6,228 bases of DNA, from contig CAJXAS010000109.1 of assembly GCA_913050305.1 (NCBI GenBank), forward strand, positions 1 through 6,228, in the 5' to 3' direction. Origin of the DNA: an uncultured Polaribacter sp. Lineage in GTDB: Bacteria > Bacteroidota > Bacteroidia > Flavobacteriales > Flavobacteriaceae. The notes beneath the pieces were generated by a model. It worked only from the letters and a program-made list of their open reading frames with translations, made no database searches and was not told the origin of the DNA. Made by a program: the position numbers and the translations under genes. Shown here piece after piece: positions 1-6,085 of the stretch; positions within the stretch are counted from its first letter, which is position 1; every line of letters starts with the position of its first letter.

Positions 1-757
1 GCAACTCACCAATAACCACTAAATCTTGTGGTGTAATTACCCAAACAACTTCACCTTTATTAATAGGGTCTAATTTTGCTATTTGCGTACCTACATTTCC
101 TGATGGATGTGGCCCTGAAACCTTGTGTAATTCTATTCCTTTTAAATTAGCCAAAGGAGAAGTAGTATTTGCCCCAACCGAGACATGCACTAAACCTTCT
201 GTTAATTTAGAAACAGCTGTTATTGCCGCTTGCAATTCTGCTTCCTTTCCTGCTAAAGTATATTCTAAATCAGCTGCTAAAGGTGCACTTGCATAGGCAG
301 AAATAAAAATTGCTTTTGGTGCTTGATTCGGATTTGCAACAACATCATATGGACGTTGCTTTACAAATGGCCAACAACCTGAAGCAAATAAATGATTCTT
401 AACCTCTTCTGCAGACATTGCATCTGCATCTTTAGCTCCAAAATCTTTATAAACTTGCGTTGCATCTGCCGCAATTTTTACTGCTAATACTTTTCTTCTT
501 GCTCCGCGTATTACCTCTGTAACTTTACCAGAAACAGGACTTGGAAATAAAATGCGCTCGTCACTTTTTGAATAAAAAAGTGTGTCTCCTGCTTTTACCT
601 CTGCTCCTTCTTTAGCTACAAGTTTAGGCGTAATTCCGTGAAAATCTTCTGGCTTTACCGCATAAACACTACTTTGAGAACTGTTAGTAGTCTTTTTTTC
701 TGCAACGCCAACAAGCTTAATATCTAAGCCTTTTTTAATACGAATGTCTTTTGACAT
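1..757 (-). CDS. nqrA: Na+-translocating NADH:quinone reductase subunit A, N-terminal part (runs off left edge)
   Basis: NqrA is a cytoplasm-facing subunit of the Na+-NQR complex, which couples NADH oxidation and quinone reduction to sodium export across the inner membrane. The visible 252 residues, of a family length of about 450, start with MSKDIRIKKGLDIKLVG, a typical NqrA beginning. A barrel-sandwich (lipoyl-like) segment follows at about residues 50-95, with DERILFPSPVSGKV. The family motif SGPHPSGNVG lies at residues 214-223 and is followed by LDPINKGEVVWVITPQDL, which matches the conserved core by eye. The ATG (reverse complement of 755-757) has only A/T-rich sequence upstream and no Shine-Dalgarno, as is normal in Bacteroidota. 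The rest of the gene, and probably nqrB-F, should lie beyond the left edge. No frameshift was seen. Recognition is from memory of the family, not from a search. Confidence 0.95.
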   Translation of the reverse strand, partial: MSKDIRIKKGLDIKLVGVAEKKTTNSSQSSVYAVKPEDFHGITPKLVAKEGAEVKAGDTLFYSKSDERILFPSPVSGKVTEVIRGARRKVLAVKIAADATQVYKDFGAKDADAMSAEEVKNHLFASGCWPFVKQRPYDVVANPNQAPKAIFISAYASAPLAADLEYTLAGKEAELQAAITAVSKLTEGLVHVSVGANTTSPLANLKGIELHKVSGPHPSGNVGTQIAKLDPINKGEVVWVITPQDLVVIGEL

Positions 758-794
758 AGTAAATTGTAATGTTTAGTTATCTAAAAAAATCATG

Positions 795-802
795 CAAATT
801 TA
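795..802 (-). promoter_or_regulatory. Candidate -7 promoter element for nqrA
   Basis: Read on the minus strand this is TAAATTTG, a full match to the Bacteroidota -7 consensus TAnnTTTG. It lies 37 bases upstream of the nqrA start codon, which would give a leader of about 30 bases. No convincing TTG -33 element is visible at the expected 19-21 base spacing, so the call rests on one short motif in AT-rich DNA. Confidence 0.4.
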
Positions 803-885
803 AAGATTTTGTGAATGAAGACTGATATAATTAACACTTAATATTCGTTAAATTTACTTATTTATATCTATTCTAAATAGTTTTA

Positions 886-915
886 TTTTGGAAAGCAAAA
901 CACCATTTTCCAAAA
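886..915. repeat. Inverted repeat in the divergent region (9-bp arms)
   Basis: TTTTGGAAA (886-894) and TTTCCAAAA (907-915) are exact reverse complements separated by 12 bases. The right arm runs into a stretch of A. It could be an operator for a regulator acting on either flanking gene or a weak hairpin. AT-rich DNA produces such repeats by chance, so function is uncertain. Confidence 0.3.
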
Positions 916-1089
916 AAAATAATACGAATTACTAAAGCCTTAGAAATGATCTCTAAAAAAATCATATTCTTTGAATTTAAGTACATTTTATCTTGAATAA
1001 TTAATTTATAATATAAACAGTTATCTTATTTGTAAAGAACTATGTATCTATTAATTTTCCTATTTTTGATAAATATCTATAACGAAAAA

Positions 1090-2304
1090 ATGCAAAAAAA
1101 AATAACTTGGCTTTTATTGCTTTTAATTACTTCTTTAAATGCACAAAATATAAAGTCCATTCAACTAAGACCACTGCAAGAAAATACATTTTCTTCTATA
1201 GTGCCTTTAGGTAGCCTCTTAAGGTTATCTTTTGATGATTTAGATGCAGATAGCAAAGAATACCAATATAAAATAGAACACATGACACATGATTGGCAAA
1301 AAAGCAGGTTGCTTTCGAGTCAGTTTATAAATGGTTTTGACCAAAACACTATTATTAATGTTACCAATTCTTTTAACACACTGCAAAATTATAGTCATTA
1401 TTCTGTTAGAATACCAAATATAAATACTGTAATTACCAAAAGCGGCAATTATCTTTTATCTGTTTTAAACATCTATGATGATGTTGTGTTCACAAGAAGA
1501 TTTGTATTGTATGAAAAAAAGACAACAATAGGAGTTGCTGTAGATAGAAGTAGAAATATAAAAACAGTAAAAACACAACAAACCGTTCAGTTCTCCATAA
1601 ATCACCCAAGTATTAGAATAAACAATCCAAGCCAAGAAATACATGTTGCTATTATTAAAAATAATAATTGGAATGAAATTATAAACAACATACAACCTAC
1701 TTTTTTTAAACCTAATCAACTTTTATATACGTACACAAATAAGACAAATTTTTGGGGAGGAAATGAATATCTAAATTTTGACAGTAAAATTATTAGAAAT
1801 AAAAGTTTAAACATTGTAAAAATAACAAAAGAAGATGTTTACAACCATTATCTATACCCGTTTACCTTTAATAAGTTTGCTAAATACACGTATAGCCCCG
1901 ATATTAATGGCCAATTTGCAATAAGAACATTAGAAGGTAATGATAACAATACAGAAGCTGATTATGCCTTAATGCATTTCACCATAGAAGTAAACGCACC
2001 GTTTAAAGAAAAAGAAGTATACGTTTATGGTGCTTTTAATGACTTTTTTATTTCTAACGAAAACAAGATGCATTATAACCCTGAAAACCAAACATATACT
2101 GCACAAATATTACTAAAACAAGGGTTTTATAATTATACTTTTGTTACCATTGGCAAGGACAATGTTATAAATACAAATGAAATTACTGGTACTTTTTTCC
2201 AAACTGAGAATGAGTATACGGTACTTGTATATTATAAACCTAATGGCGGTTTATATGACCGTGTTATTGGCGTTGGACAAGGATATTTCAATCAAAATAG
2301 ATAA
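1090..2304 (+). CDS. Type IX secretion system plug protein (DUF5103 family)
   Basis: The 404-residue product resembles the DUF5103 / T9SS plug family. The family member characterised in Flavobacterium johnsoniae binds the periplasmic side of the outer-membrane SprA translocon and seals its channel when no substrate is passing. The start at 1090 is chosen over the in-frame ATG at 1042 because it gives a clean Sec signal peptide: MQKK, a hydrophobic core, then cleavage after SLNA at about residue 18. After it come the conserved N-terminal plug domain (about 25-145, with RPLQ and a GNYLLSVL strand), a middle part with WGGNEYLNFD (about 222-231), and a C-terminal beta-sandwich-like part around VYVYGAFNDF (310-319). 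That last motif recalls E-set/CBM48-like folds. The product is probably periplasmic. No other T9SS gene is in the window, so the gene is an orphan here. Family assignment is from recognition and is good but not searched. Confidence 0.85.
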   Translation: MQKKITWLLLLLITSLNAQNIKSIQLRPLQENTFSSIVPLGSLLRLSFDDLDADSKEYQYKIEHMTHDWQKSRLLSSQFINGFDQNTIINVTNSFNTLQNYSHYSVRIPNINTVITKSGNYLLSVLNIYDDVVFTRRFVLYEKKTTIGVAVDRSRNIKTVKTQQTVQFSINHPSIRINNPSQEIHVAIIKNNNWNEIINNIQPTFFKPNQLLYTYTNKTNFWGGNEYLNFDSKIIRNKSLNIVKITKEDVYNHYLYPFTFNKFAKYTYSPDINGQFAIRTLEGNDNNTEADYALMHFTIEVNAPFKEKEVYVYGAFNDFFISNENKMHYNPENQTYTAQILLKQGFYNYTFVTIGKDNVINTNEITGTFFQTENEYTVLVYYKPNGGLYDRVIGVGQGYFNQNR

Positions 2305-2311
2305 TTAGAAA

Positions 2312-2335
2312 TTTGATTTGTAAATACAAATCAAA
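2312..2335. repeat. Perfect 11-bp inverted repeat between plug gene and apaG
   Basis: TTTGATTTGTA (2312-2322) and TACAAATCAAA (2325-2335) are exact reverse complements with a loop of two bases (AA), starting 8 bases after the plug stop codon. It is followed on the plus strand by A residues rather than a T-run, so it is not a standard plus-strand terminator. It could be a dimeric-regulator operator, an mRNA-stabilising hairpin within a plug-apaG transcript, or a weak minus-strand terminator. Confidence 0.45.
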
Positions 2336-2355
2336 AAAGCTATATTTACTTACGT

Positions 2356-2742
2356 ATGATTCAACAAATTACTAAAGGCATAAAAATATCTGTAGAAACA
2401 AACTATAACGGCACCAGTTATAGGAATAATAAACTGTACTATATTTTTACCTATACCATCTCAATAGAGAACAGAAGTTTAGAAACCGTGAAGTTAACGG
2501 ATAGATTCTGGACAATTTATGACTCTTTAAACGGAACAGAAATTGTAAGTGGAGAGGGTGTTGTTGGCCAAACACCAACCTTATTACCAGATGATAATTA
2601 CACATACAAATCTGGTTGTTTTTTAGAATCTAACCTTGGTGCAATGAAGGGTTTTTACACGATGATTAATTTAGAAACCTACGAGCAATTTAAAGTATAT
2701 ACACCTAATTTTCAACTAATAACACCCGTATTATTAAATTAA
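2356..2742 (+). CDS. apaG: ApaG family protein (DUF525)
   Basis: The 128-residue product matches the ApaG family in length (about 125 in E. coli) and pattern. ApaG is a small fibronectin-III-like beta-sandwich protein, linked genetically to Co2+/Mg2+ resistance in enterobacteria. Its biochemical role remains unclear. The diagnostic region is EGVVGQTPTLLPDDNYTYKS (about 67-86), followed by LGAMKGFYTM (94-103), the usual G-x-M-x-G-x-Y signature. The N-terminal part has the expected ISIENRSLETVKLTDRFW run (about 36-52). No signal peptide or membrane segment is seen, so it should be cytoplasmic. It lies 51 bases after the plug gene, and its TAA stop overlaps the presumed start of the DUF3667 gene by one base, which suggests an operon with translational coupling. 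Confidence 0.93.
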   Translation: MIQQITKGIKISVETNYNGTSYRNNKLYYIFTYTISIENRSLETVKLTDRFWTIYDSLNGTEIVSGEGVVGQTPTLLPDDNYTYKSGCFLESNLGAMKGFYTMINLETYEQFKVYTPNFQLITPVLLN

Positions 2743-3857
2743 TAAAGCCTAAAAAAAAAGTCGCTAAAATTAAAGACCCTGCATGTTTAAATTGTGGACA
2801 CCCATTTCGCGGACAGGAAAAATACTGCCCAGATTGTGGACAAGCAAATAAGGGAAATAAAATAACTTTTGGTAATTTTATTTATGAAATTTTCAATGGA
2901 TTATTTAGTTTTGATACAAAATTTTGGAGAACTTTAATTCCTCTTTTAACAAGCCCTGGTAAAATAACTAAAGATTATAAAGAAGGTAAAAGGAGTAGGT
3001 ACTCAAATCCTTTTCGTTTTTATATTACCGCTTCAATTATTTTTTTCATTGTTTTAGGTTTTTCTAATGGATTTGACAAATACCAAGACTTAACAAGCAC
3101 AGCTGTTAAAAAAGAACTGAATATTGAAGAGGTGCTTAATAGCAAAGAAATTAAACCCGACTCGATAAAAAAGATTGTTGAAAAAGAATTTCGTAAATCG
3201 CTTTACTTTGCGATGCCTGATAAAAATAAAAAAGAAATTATAGATGAAATAGAAGCACAAACTAAAGATACTACTAAAAGAATAAAGTTTAATAAAAAAA
3301 GCTTTTCTTTTGACAATACAAAAATAGATGCTTTTTTAAAATATCAAAAAAAAGAACCAAATATAGCTACAAATGCAGCTTTAGATTCTTTAAACTATCC
3401 TAAAGATTTTGAAAATAGATTTTTATATGAACGCTCGAAAACCATAAGGCAAGTTTTTAAAGATCGTGATAGCATCGATAAGTTTTCTAACCAAGCCTTA
3501 TCTTATGGATCTGTTTCTTTATTTATATTTCTTCCTTTCTTTACCTTATTTCTAAGACTTTTTTACATCCGAAGAAAATACACCTATGTAGATCATTTAA
3601 TCTTTGTGTTTCATACCCAAACCATCTTTTTTATAATACTGACACTGGTTATAATACTTAGTATTTTTGCAAATACACAAGATTTATGGATTTTTATATT
3701 TATATTTTTAGCGTACTTATTTCTAGCAATGAAAAAATTTTATCAGCAAGGATACCTAAAAACATTTGTAAAATTTTTAATGTTAAACTTTGTTTATTTA
3801 ATTTTCGGCAGTCTTGGAGCCTTTTTTGTTACCCTCATTTCTTTTGCTATTTATTAA
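2742..3857 (+). CDS. DUF3667 zinc-ribbon membrane protein without a canonical start codon
   Basis: The frame is open from 2709 (after TAA at 2706-2708) to the TAA at 3855-3857, but holds no ATG, GTG or TTG before the GTG at 3132. Counting from an ATA at 2742, the 371-residue product has a zinc ribbon with CLNCG (C15, C18) and CPDCG (C29, C32). The DUF3667 core follows (about 42-92), with LTSPGKITKDYKEGKRSRYSNP-type residues. A first membrane helix lies at about 91-109, a lysine-rich soluble stretch at about 110-250, and four more helices at about 256-275, 287-310, 315-331 and 343-369. This is the normal family architecture, so the N-terminal part is real coding sequence. The start is unresolved: ATA 2742 sits where TAATG would overlap the apaG stop, while ATT at 2730, 2733 or 2769 are alternatives. 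The family has no established function. It could be weakly translated, or a recent start-loss pseudogene. Confidence 0.8.
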   Translation: MKPKKKVAKIKDPACLNCGHPFRGQEKYCPDCGQANKGNKITFGNFIYEIFNGLFSFDTKFWRTLIPLLTSPGKITKDYKEGKRSRYSNPFRFYITASIIFFIVLGFSNGFDKYQDLTSTAVKKELNIEEVLNSKEIKPDSIKKIVEKEFRKSLYFAMPDKNKKEIIDEIEAQTKDTTKRIKFNKKSFSFDNTKIDAFLKYQKKEPNIATNAALDSLNYPKDFENRFLYERSKTIRQVFKDRDSIDKFSNQALSYGSVSLFIFLPFFTLFLRLFYIRRKYTYVDHLIFVFHTQTIFFIILTLVIILSIFANTQDLWIFIFIFLAYLFLAMKKFYQQGYLKTFVKFLMLNFVYLIFGSLGAFFVTLISFAIY

Positions 3858-4076
3858 GTAATACGCAGCTTTAAAATATCGAAAAATAAGAATCCATAAA
3901 AGAGTATCGATTTACTACTACAACCATTTACTCAAACAAATTACTAACTTAAGGACAGTTACTAAATTTCCCAAAATTAAATATTTCTAAATTTCATGAG
4001 AATTAGTATAAAGTATCTTTAGGATCCTTTTGAAATATAAAGACGCTTTTTAATAAAATTCATTACTTTTGTGCAA
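3858..4076. other. Intergenic stretch between the DUF3667 gene and the pruA leader
   Basis: No gene is supported here. There is no clear intrinsic terminator after the DUF3667 stop codon, so transcription may end by another mechanism or read on. The only motif of note is the TACTTTTG element at 4064-4071, listed as the pruA promoter. Confidence 0.6.
4064..4071 (+). promoter_or_regulatory. Candidate -7 promoter element for pruA
   Basis: TACTTTTG is a full match to the Bacteroidota -7 consensus TAnnTTTG. It predicts transcription starting near 4076-4078 and a leader of about 100 bases before the pruA ATG. The nearest upstream TTG (4030-4032) is too far away for a standard -33 element, so only half of the promoter is supported. 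The sharp change to GC-richer, structured sequence just downstream favours a transcript start here. Confidence 0.55.
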
Positions 4077-4083
4077 CTTCAGG

Positions 4084-4104
4084 ATGATTTCTTTCCCACG
4101 CTGA
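4084..4104 (+). CDS. Possible leader peptide MISFPR upstream of pruA
   Basis: A six-codon ORF (ATG, four sense codons, CGC, then TGA) begins about 7 bases after the predicted transcript start. It encodes MISFPR and ends in Pro-Arg-stop. PruA works in proline catabolism and arginine breakdown often enters the same step, so a peptide sensing either amino acid would fit. A ribosome paused at its stop codon would cover the start of the hairpin at 4107-4122. Such a short ORF can arise by chance, and no evidence of translation is available from the sequence. Confidence 0.3.
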   Translation: MISFPR

Positions 4105-4106
4105 AT

Positions 4107-4122
4107 TTTCGGAACTCCGAAA
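4107..4122 (+). promoter_or_regulatory. Hairpin in pruA leader, directly after the MISFPR ORF
   Basis: TTTCGGA and TCCGAAA are exact reverse complements, 7 bp including three G/C pairs. Only two bases (AC) separate them, so the RNA would probably close 6 bp with an AACT loop. It starts three bases after the small ORF's stop codon. It might instead be a DNA operator, since the repeat is a near-perfect palindrome. Confidence 0.45.
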
Positions 4123-4179
4123 GGATAAAGGTAGAACAGGAATGGTTATTTAATTATAAACATTTAAAACGATTACAAA

Positions 4180-5805
4180 ATGGCAAGAGGATTTTTTAAT
4201 GTTCCAAAAGCAGTGAACGAACCCGTAAAAGGATATGCTCCAGGTTCTCCAGAAAGAGAAGAAGTATTAGCTACCTATAAAGCAATGTTTAACAGCAATA
4301 TTGATGTGCCAATGCATATTAATGGAAAAGAAGTTAGAACAGGAAATACAAAAAATATTACACCTCCTCATGATCACAAACATGTAGTTGGACAATACCA
4401 TACTGCAGACAAAAAACATATAGATGAAGCAATTGCAACAGCCTTGGCTGCAAGAGAGGCTTGGTCTAGCGTTTCTTGGATGGAACGTGCTTCTATCTTT
4501 TTAAAAGCTGCTGAATTATTAGCAGGACCTTATAGAGCTAGAATGAATGCTGCAACAATGCTTGCACAATCTAAAAACGTATTTCAAGCAGAAATTGATG
4601 CTGCCTGTGAAATGATAGATTTCTTTAAATTTAACGTAGAGTATATGACTGATATCTTTAAGGATCAGCCAGCATCTTCACCAGGAGTTTGGAACAGAGT
4701 TGAATACAGGCCTTTAGAAGGTTTTGTATATGCAATTTCTCCTTTTAACTTTACCTCTATTGCTGCAAACTTACCGGCATCTGCTGCTTTAATGGGAAAT
4801 GTTGTTGTTTGGAAGCCTTCAGATCATCAAGCATATTCTGCACAAGTAATTGTAGATTTATTTAAAGAAGCTGGTTTACCAGATGGTGTTATAAATGTAG
4901 TTTACGGAGATCCTGTTATGATTTCTGATACCGTATTAGCGTCTCCAGATTTCTCTGGATTACACTTTACAGGATCTACGCACGTTTTTAAAGAATTATG
5001 GAAACAAATTGGAAATAATATTCACACATATAAAACATACCCAAGAATTGTTGGAGAGACTGGTGGAAAAGATTTTATCTGGGTACACAATTCATCAAAC
5101 CCTTTGCAAGTTGCTACGGCAATGACAAGAGGAGCTTTTGAGTACCAGGGTCAGAAATGTTCTGCTGCTTCACGTTCATACATTCCTGCTTCACTTTGGC
5201 CAGACGTTAAGAAGCATTTAATTGCACAAGCAAGTGAATTAAAAATGGGCTCTCCAGAAGACACTTCTAACTTTGTAAATGCAGTAATACATGAAGGTTC
5301 TTTTGATAAAATTGCAAGCTATATAGATGCTGCAAAAACAGACAAAGACGCAGAAATTATTATTGGTGGAAATCATGATAAGTCTGTTGGTTACTTTATA
5401 GAGCCAACAGTAATTGTTAGTAATTCTCCAAAATATGCAACGATGACTACTGAGTTATTTGGCCCAGTAATGACTGTGTATGTGTATGAAGATACTGAAT
5501 GGGAATCTTGCTTAAAGTTAGTTGATGAATCTACGGAATATGCGCTAACAGGTGCAATCTTTTCTAAAGATAGATATATAGTAGAGAAAGCTTCTAAAGC
5601 GTTAGAAAATGCGGCAGGAAACTTTTATATTAATGACAAGCCTTCTGGTGCAGTTGTTGGTCAGCAACCATTTGGTGGAGCGAGAGCTTCTGGTACAAAT
5701 GACAAAGCTGGTTCTGCACAAAACTTATTACGTTGGACTTCTGTTAGATTGATCAAAGAAACTTTTATTTCTCCTGTAGATTATAAATATCCTTTTTTAG
5801 GATAA
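4180..5805 (+). CDS. pruA: L-glutamate gamma-semialdehyde (1-pyrroline-5-carboxylate) dehydrogenase
   Basis: This 541-residue enzyme of the aldehyde dehydrogenase superfamily oxidises glutamate gamma-semialdehyde, in equilibrium with pyrroline-5-carboxylate, to glutamate using NAD+. It is the second step of proline degradation. The form is the short, single-function type resembling eukaryotic ALDH4A1, not the long proteobacterial PutA fusion. The catalytic set is complete: Asn190 in SPFNF, Lys212 in WKPSD, the cofactor-loop FTGST (263-267), general base Glu293 in ETGGK, nucleophile Cys327 in GQKCSA, and Glu425 in ELFGPV. The C-terminal PFGGARASGTNDKAG (497-511) is typical of P5C dehydrogenases. 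It should be cytoplasmic, as no signal peptide is seen. The ATG follows an A-rich stretch with no Shine-Dalgarno. No proline dehydrogenase gene is adjacent. It appears to be transcribed alone from its own promoter and leader and ends in a strong terminator. Confidence 0.97.
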   Translation: MARGFFNVPKAVNEPVKGYAPGSPEREEVLATYKAMFNSNIDVPMHINGKEVRTGNTKNITPPHDHKHVVGQYHTADKKHIDEAIATALAAREAWSSVSWMERASIFLKAAELLAGPYRARMNAATMLAQSKNVFQAEIDAACEMIDFFKFNVEYMTDIFKDQPASSPGVWNRVEYRPLEGFVYAISPFNFTSIAANLPASAALMGNVVVWKPSDHQAYSAQVIVDLFKEAGLPDGVINVVYGDPVMISDTVLASPDFSGLHFTGSTHVFKELWKQIGNNIHTYKTYPRIVGETGGKDFIWVHNSSNPLQVATAMTRGAFEYQGQKCSAASRSYIPASLWPDVKKHLIAQASELKMGSPEDTSNFVNAVIHEGSFDKIASYIDAAKTDKDAEIIIGGNHDKSVGYFIEPTVIVSNSPKYATMTTELFGPVMTVYVYEDTEWESCLKLVDESTEYALTGAIFSKDRYIVEKASKALENAAGNFYINDKPSGAVVGQQPFGGARASGTNDKAGSAQNLLRWTSVRLIKETFISPVDYKYPFLG

Positions 5806-5825
5806 ATCATAAATAAGTATATTTT

Positions 5826-5859
5826 AAAAAGCCTCATCTATAAATAGATGAGGCTTTTT
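5826..5859 (+). terminator. Rho-independent terminator of pruA
   Basis: A perfect 15-bp stem pairs 5826-5840 with 5845-5859 around a TAAA loop, with the core GCCTCATCTA and TAGATGAGGC. It is followed by a T-run ending at 5860 and lies 20 bases after the pruA stop. The A-run on the left arm means it could also work on the minus strand. Confidence 0.93.
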
Positions 5860-5965
5860 TATTTCAGGTATCTTTCCAATAAGCACTTTTTACCAAACAA
5901 CTAATAAATCAGTATTTATTAATATTTTCAATTTAGGCTCCGTACAAAATAAATAACCCAGGTAA

Positions 5966-5973
5966 TAATTTTG
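5966..5973 (+). promoter_or_regulatory. Candidate -7 promoter element in the region after pruA
   Basis: TAATTTTG matches TAnnTTTG exactly and points toward a region that has no plus-strand gene but ends in a terminator. No -33 TTG is evident. Chance occurrence in AT-rich DNA is quite possible. Confidence 0.25.
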
Positions 5974-5978
5974 TAATT

Positions 5979-6062
5979 TCTAAACTTCAAAGAGGTTTTT
6001 GATAATCAAGGATATGAGGTGAACATATAAAAAAAATCAGACTAATGAAGTCTGATTTTTTT
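5979..6062 (+). ncRNA. Possible small RNA between pruA and the convergent gene
   Basis: A TAnnTTTG element (5966-5973) is followed by a hairpin of AAACTTC (5982-5988) with GAGGTTT (5992-5998), which has one wobble pair and an AAA loop. After a mostly unstructured stretch comes the terminator hairpin at 6036-6056 with its T-run. This would give a transcript of about 84 bases with no ORF. The terminator is better explained by the minus-strand gene, so the RNA is speculative. Confidence 0.2.
6029..6062. terminator. Bidirectional terminator, mainly for the minus-strand gene at the right edge
   Basis: ATCAGACT (6036-6043) and AGTCTGAT (6049-6056) form a perfect 8-bp stem with a 5-base loop, flanked by A's (6029-6036) on the left and T's (6056-6062) on the right. 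On the minus strand it sits 24 bases after the stop codon of the partial gene, a typical terminator position. Confidence 0.88.
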
Positions 6063-6085
6063 ATATTTTTCAGTATTTAGTGTAC

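Larger units (their letters stand above)
758..1089. other. Divergent intergenic region between nqrA and the plug gene
   Basis: This stretch of 332 bases is very AT-rich and holds no credible gene. It must contain the promoters of nqrA (minus) and of the plug gene (plus). A -7 candidate for nqrA and one inverted repeat are listed separately. On the plus side only imperfect TAnnTTTG matches are visible, for example TACATTTT at 982-989, so no plus-strand promoter is called. Confidence 0.7.
4077..4179 (+). promoter_or_regulatory. Structured pruA 5' leader, candidate cis-regulatory RNA
   Basis: The segment 4080-4140 is about 44% GC, clearly above its AT-rich surroundings. It contains TTCAG (4078-4082) able to pair with CTGAA (4101-4105), and a hairpin of TTTCGGA (4107-4113) with TCCGAAA (4116-4122). 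An alternative pairing of TTCTTTC (4089-4095) with GAAAGGA (4119-4125), including one wobble pair, would exclude that hairpin. A purine-rich tract follows (4118-4142), then A/T-rich sequence to the start codon. No U-run follows the hairpin, so control of translation or RNA stability is more likely than transcription attenuation. I do not recognise a known riboswitch class. Function is inferred from structure and position only. Confidence 0.4.

Noticed and set aside
1042..1089. Upstream in-frame ATG adding 16 residues to the plug protein
   Set aside because: The ATG at 1090 gives a textbook signal peptide at the very N-terminus. The longer version would place extra hydrophobic residues and a lysine/asparagine stretch before it.
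1465..1719. 84-codon open frame on the minus strand
   Set aside because: It lies wholly inside the plug gene, has no family resemblance and low-complexity composition, and is an antisense shadow.
2341..2348. TATATTTA as a separate apaG promoter
   Set aside because: It lacks the final G of TAnnTTTG, has no upstream TTG, and lies only 7 bases from the start codon; co-transcription with the plug gene is simpler.
2728..2760. ApaG-DUF3667 fusion by -1 ribosomal frameshifting
   Set aside because: The DUF3667 frame is -1 relative to apaG, but the bases before the apaG stop (TTA TTA AAT TAA) do not form a convincing slippery heptamer, and both products look complete as separate proteins.
3132..3857. 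Taking GTG 3132 as the true start of the DUF3667 protein
   Set aside because: It discards the zinc ribbon, the DUF3667 core and the first membrane helix, all of which are intact in the same open frame upstream.
3686..3874. 62-codon open frame on the plus strand
   Set aside because: It overlaps the membrane-helix part of the DUF3667 gene in another frame and has no independent support.
4023..4031. Palindrome AGGATCCT upstream of pruA
   Set aside because: The 8-bp symmetry does not extend beyond its core and is expected by chance; no link to the promoter geometry is seen.
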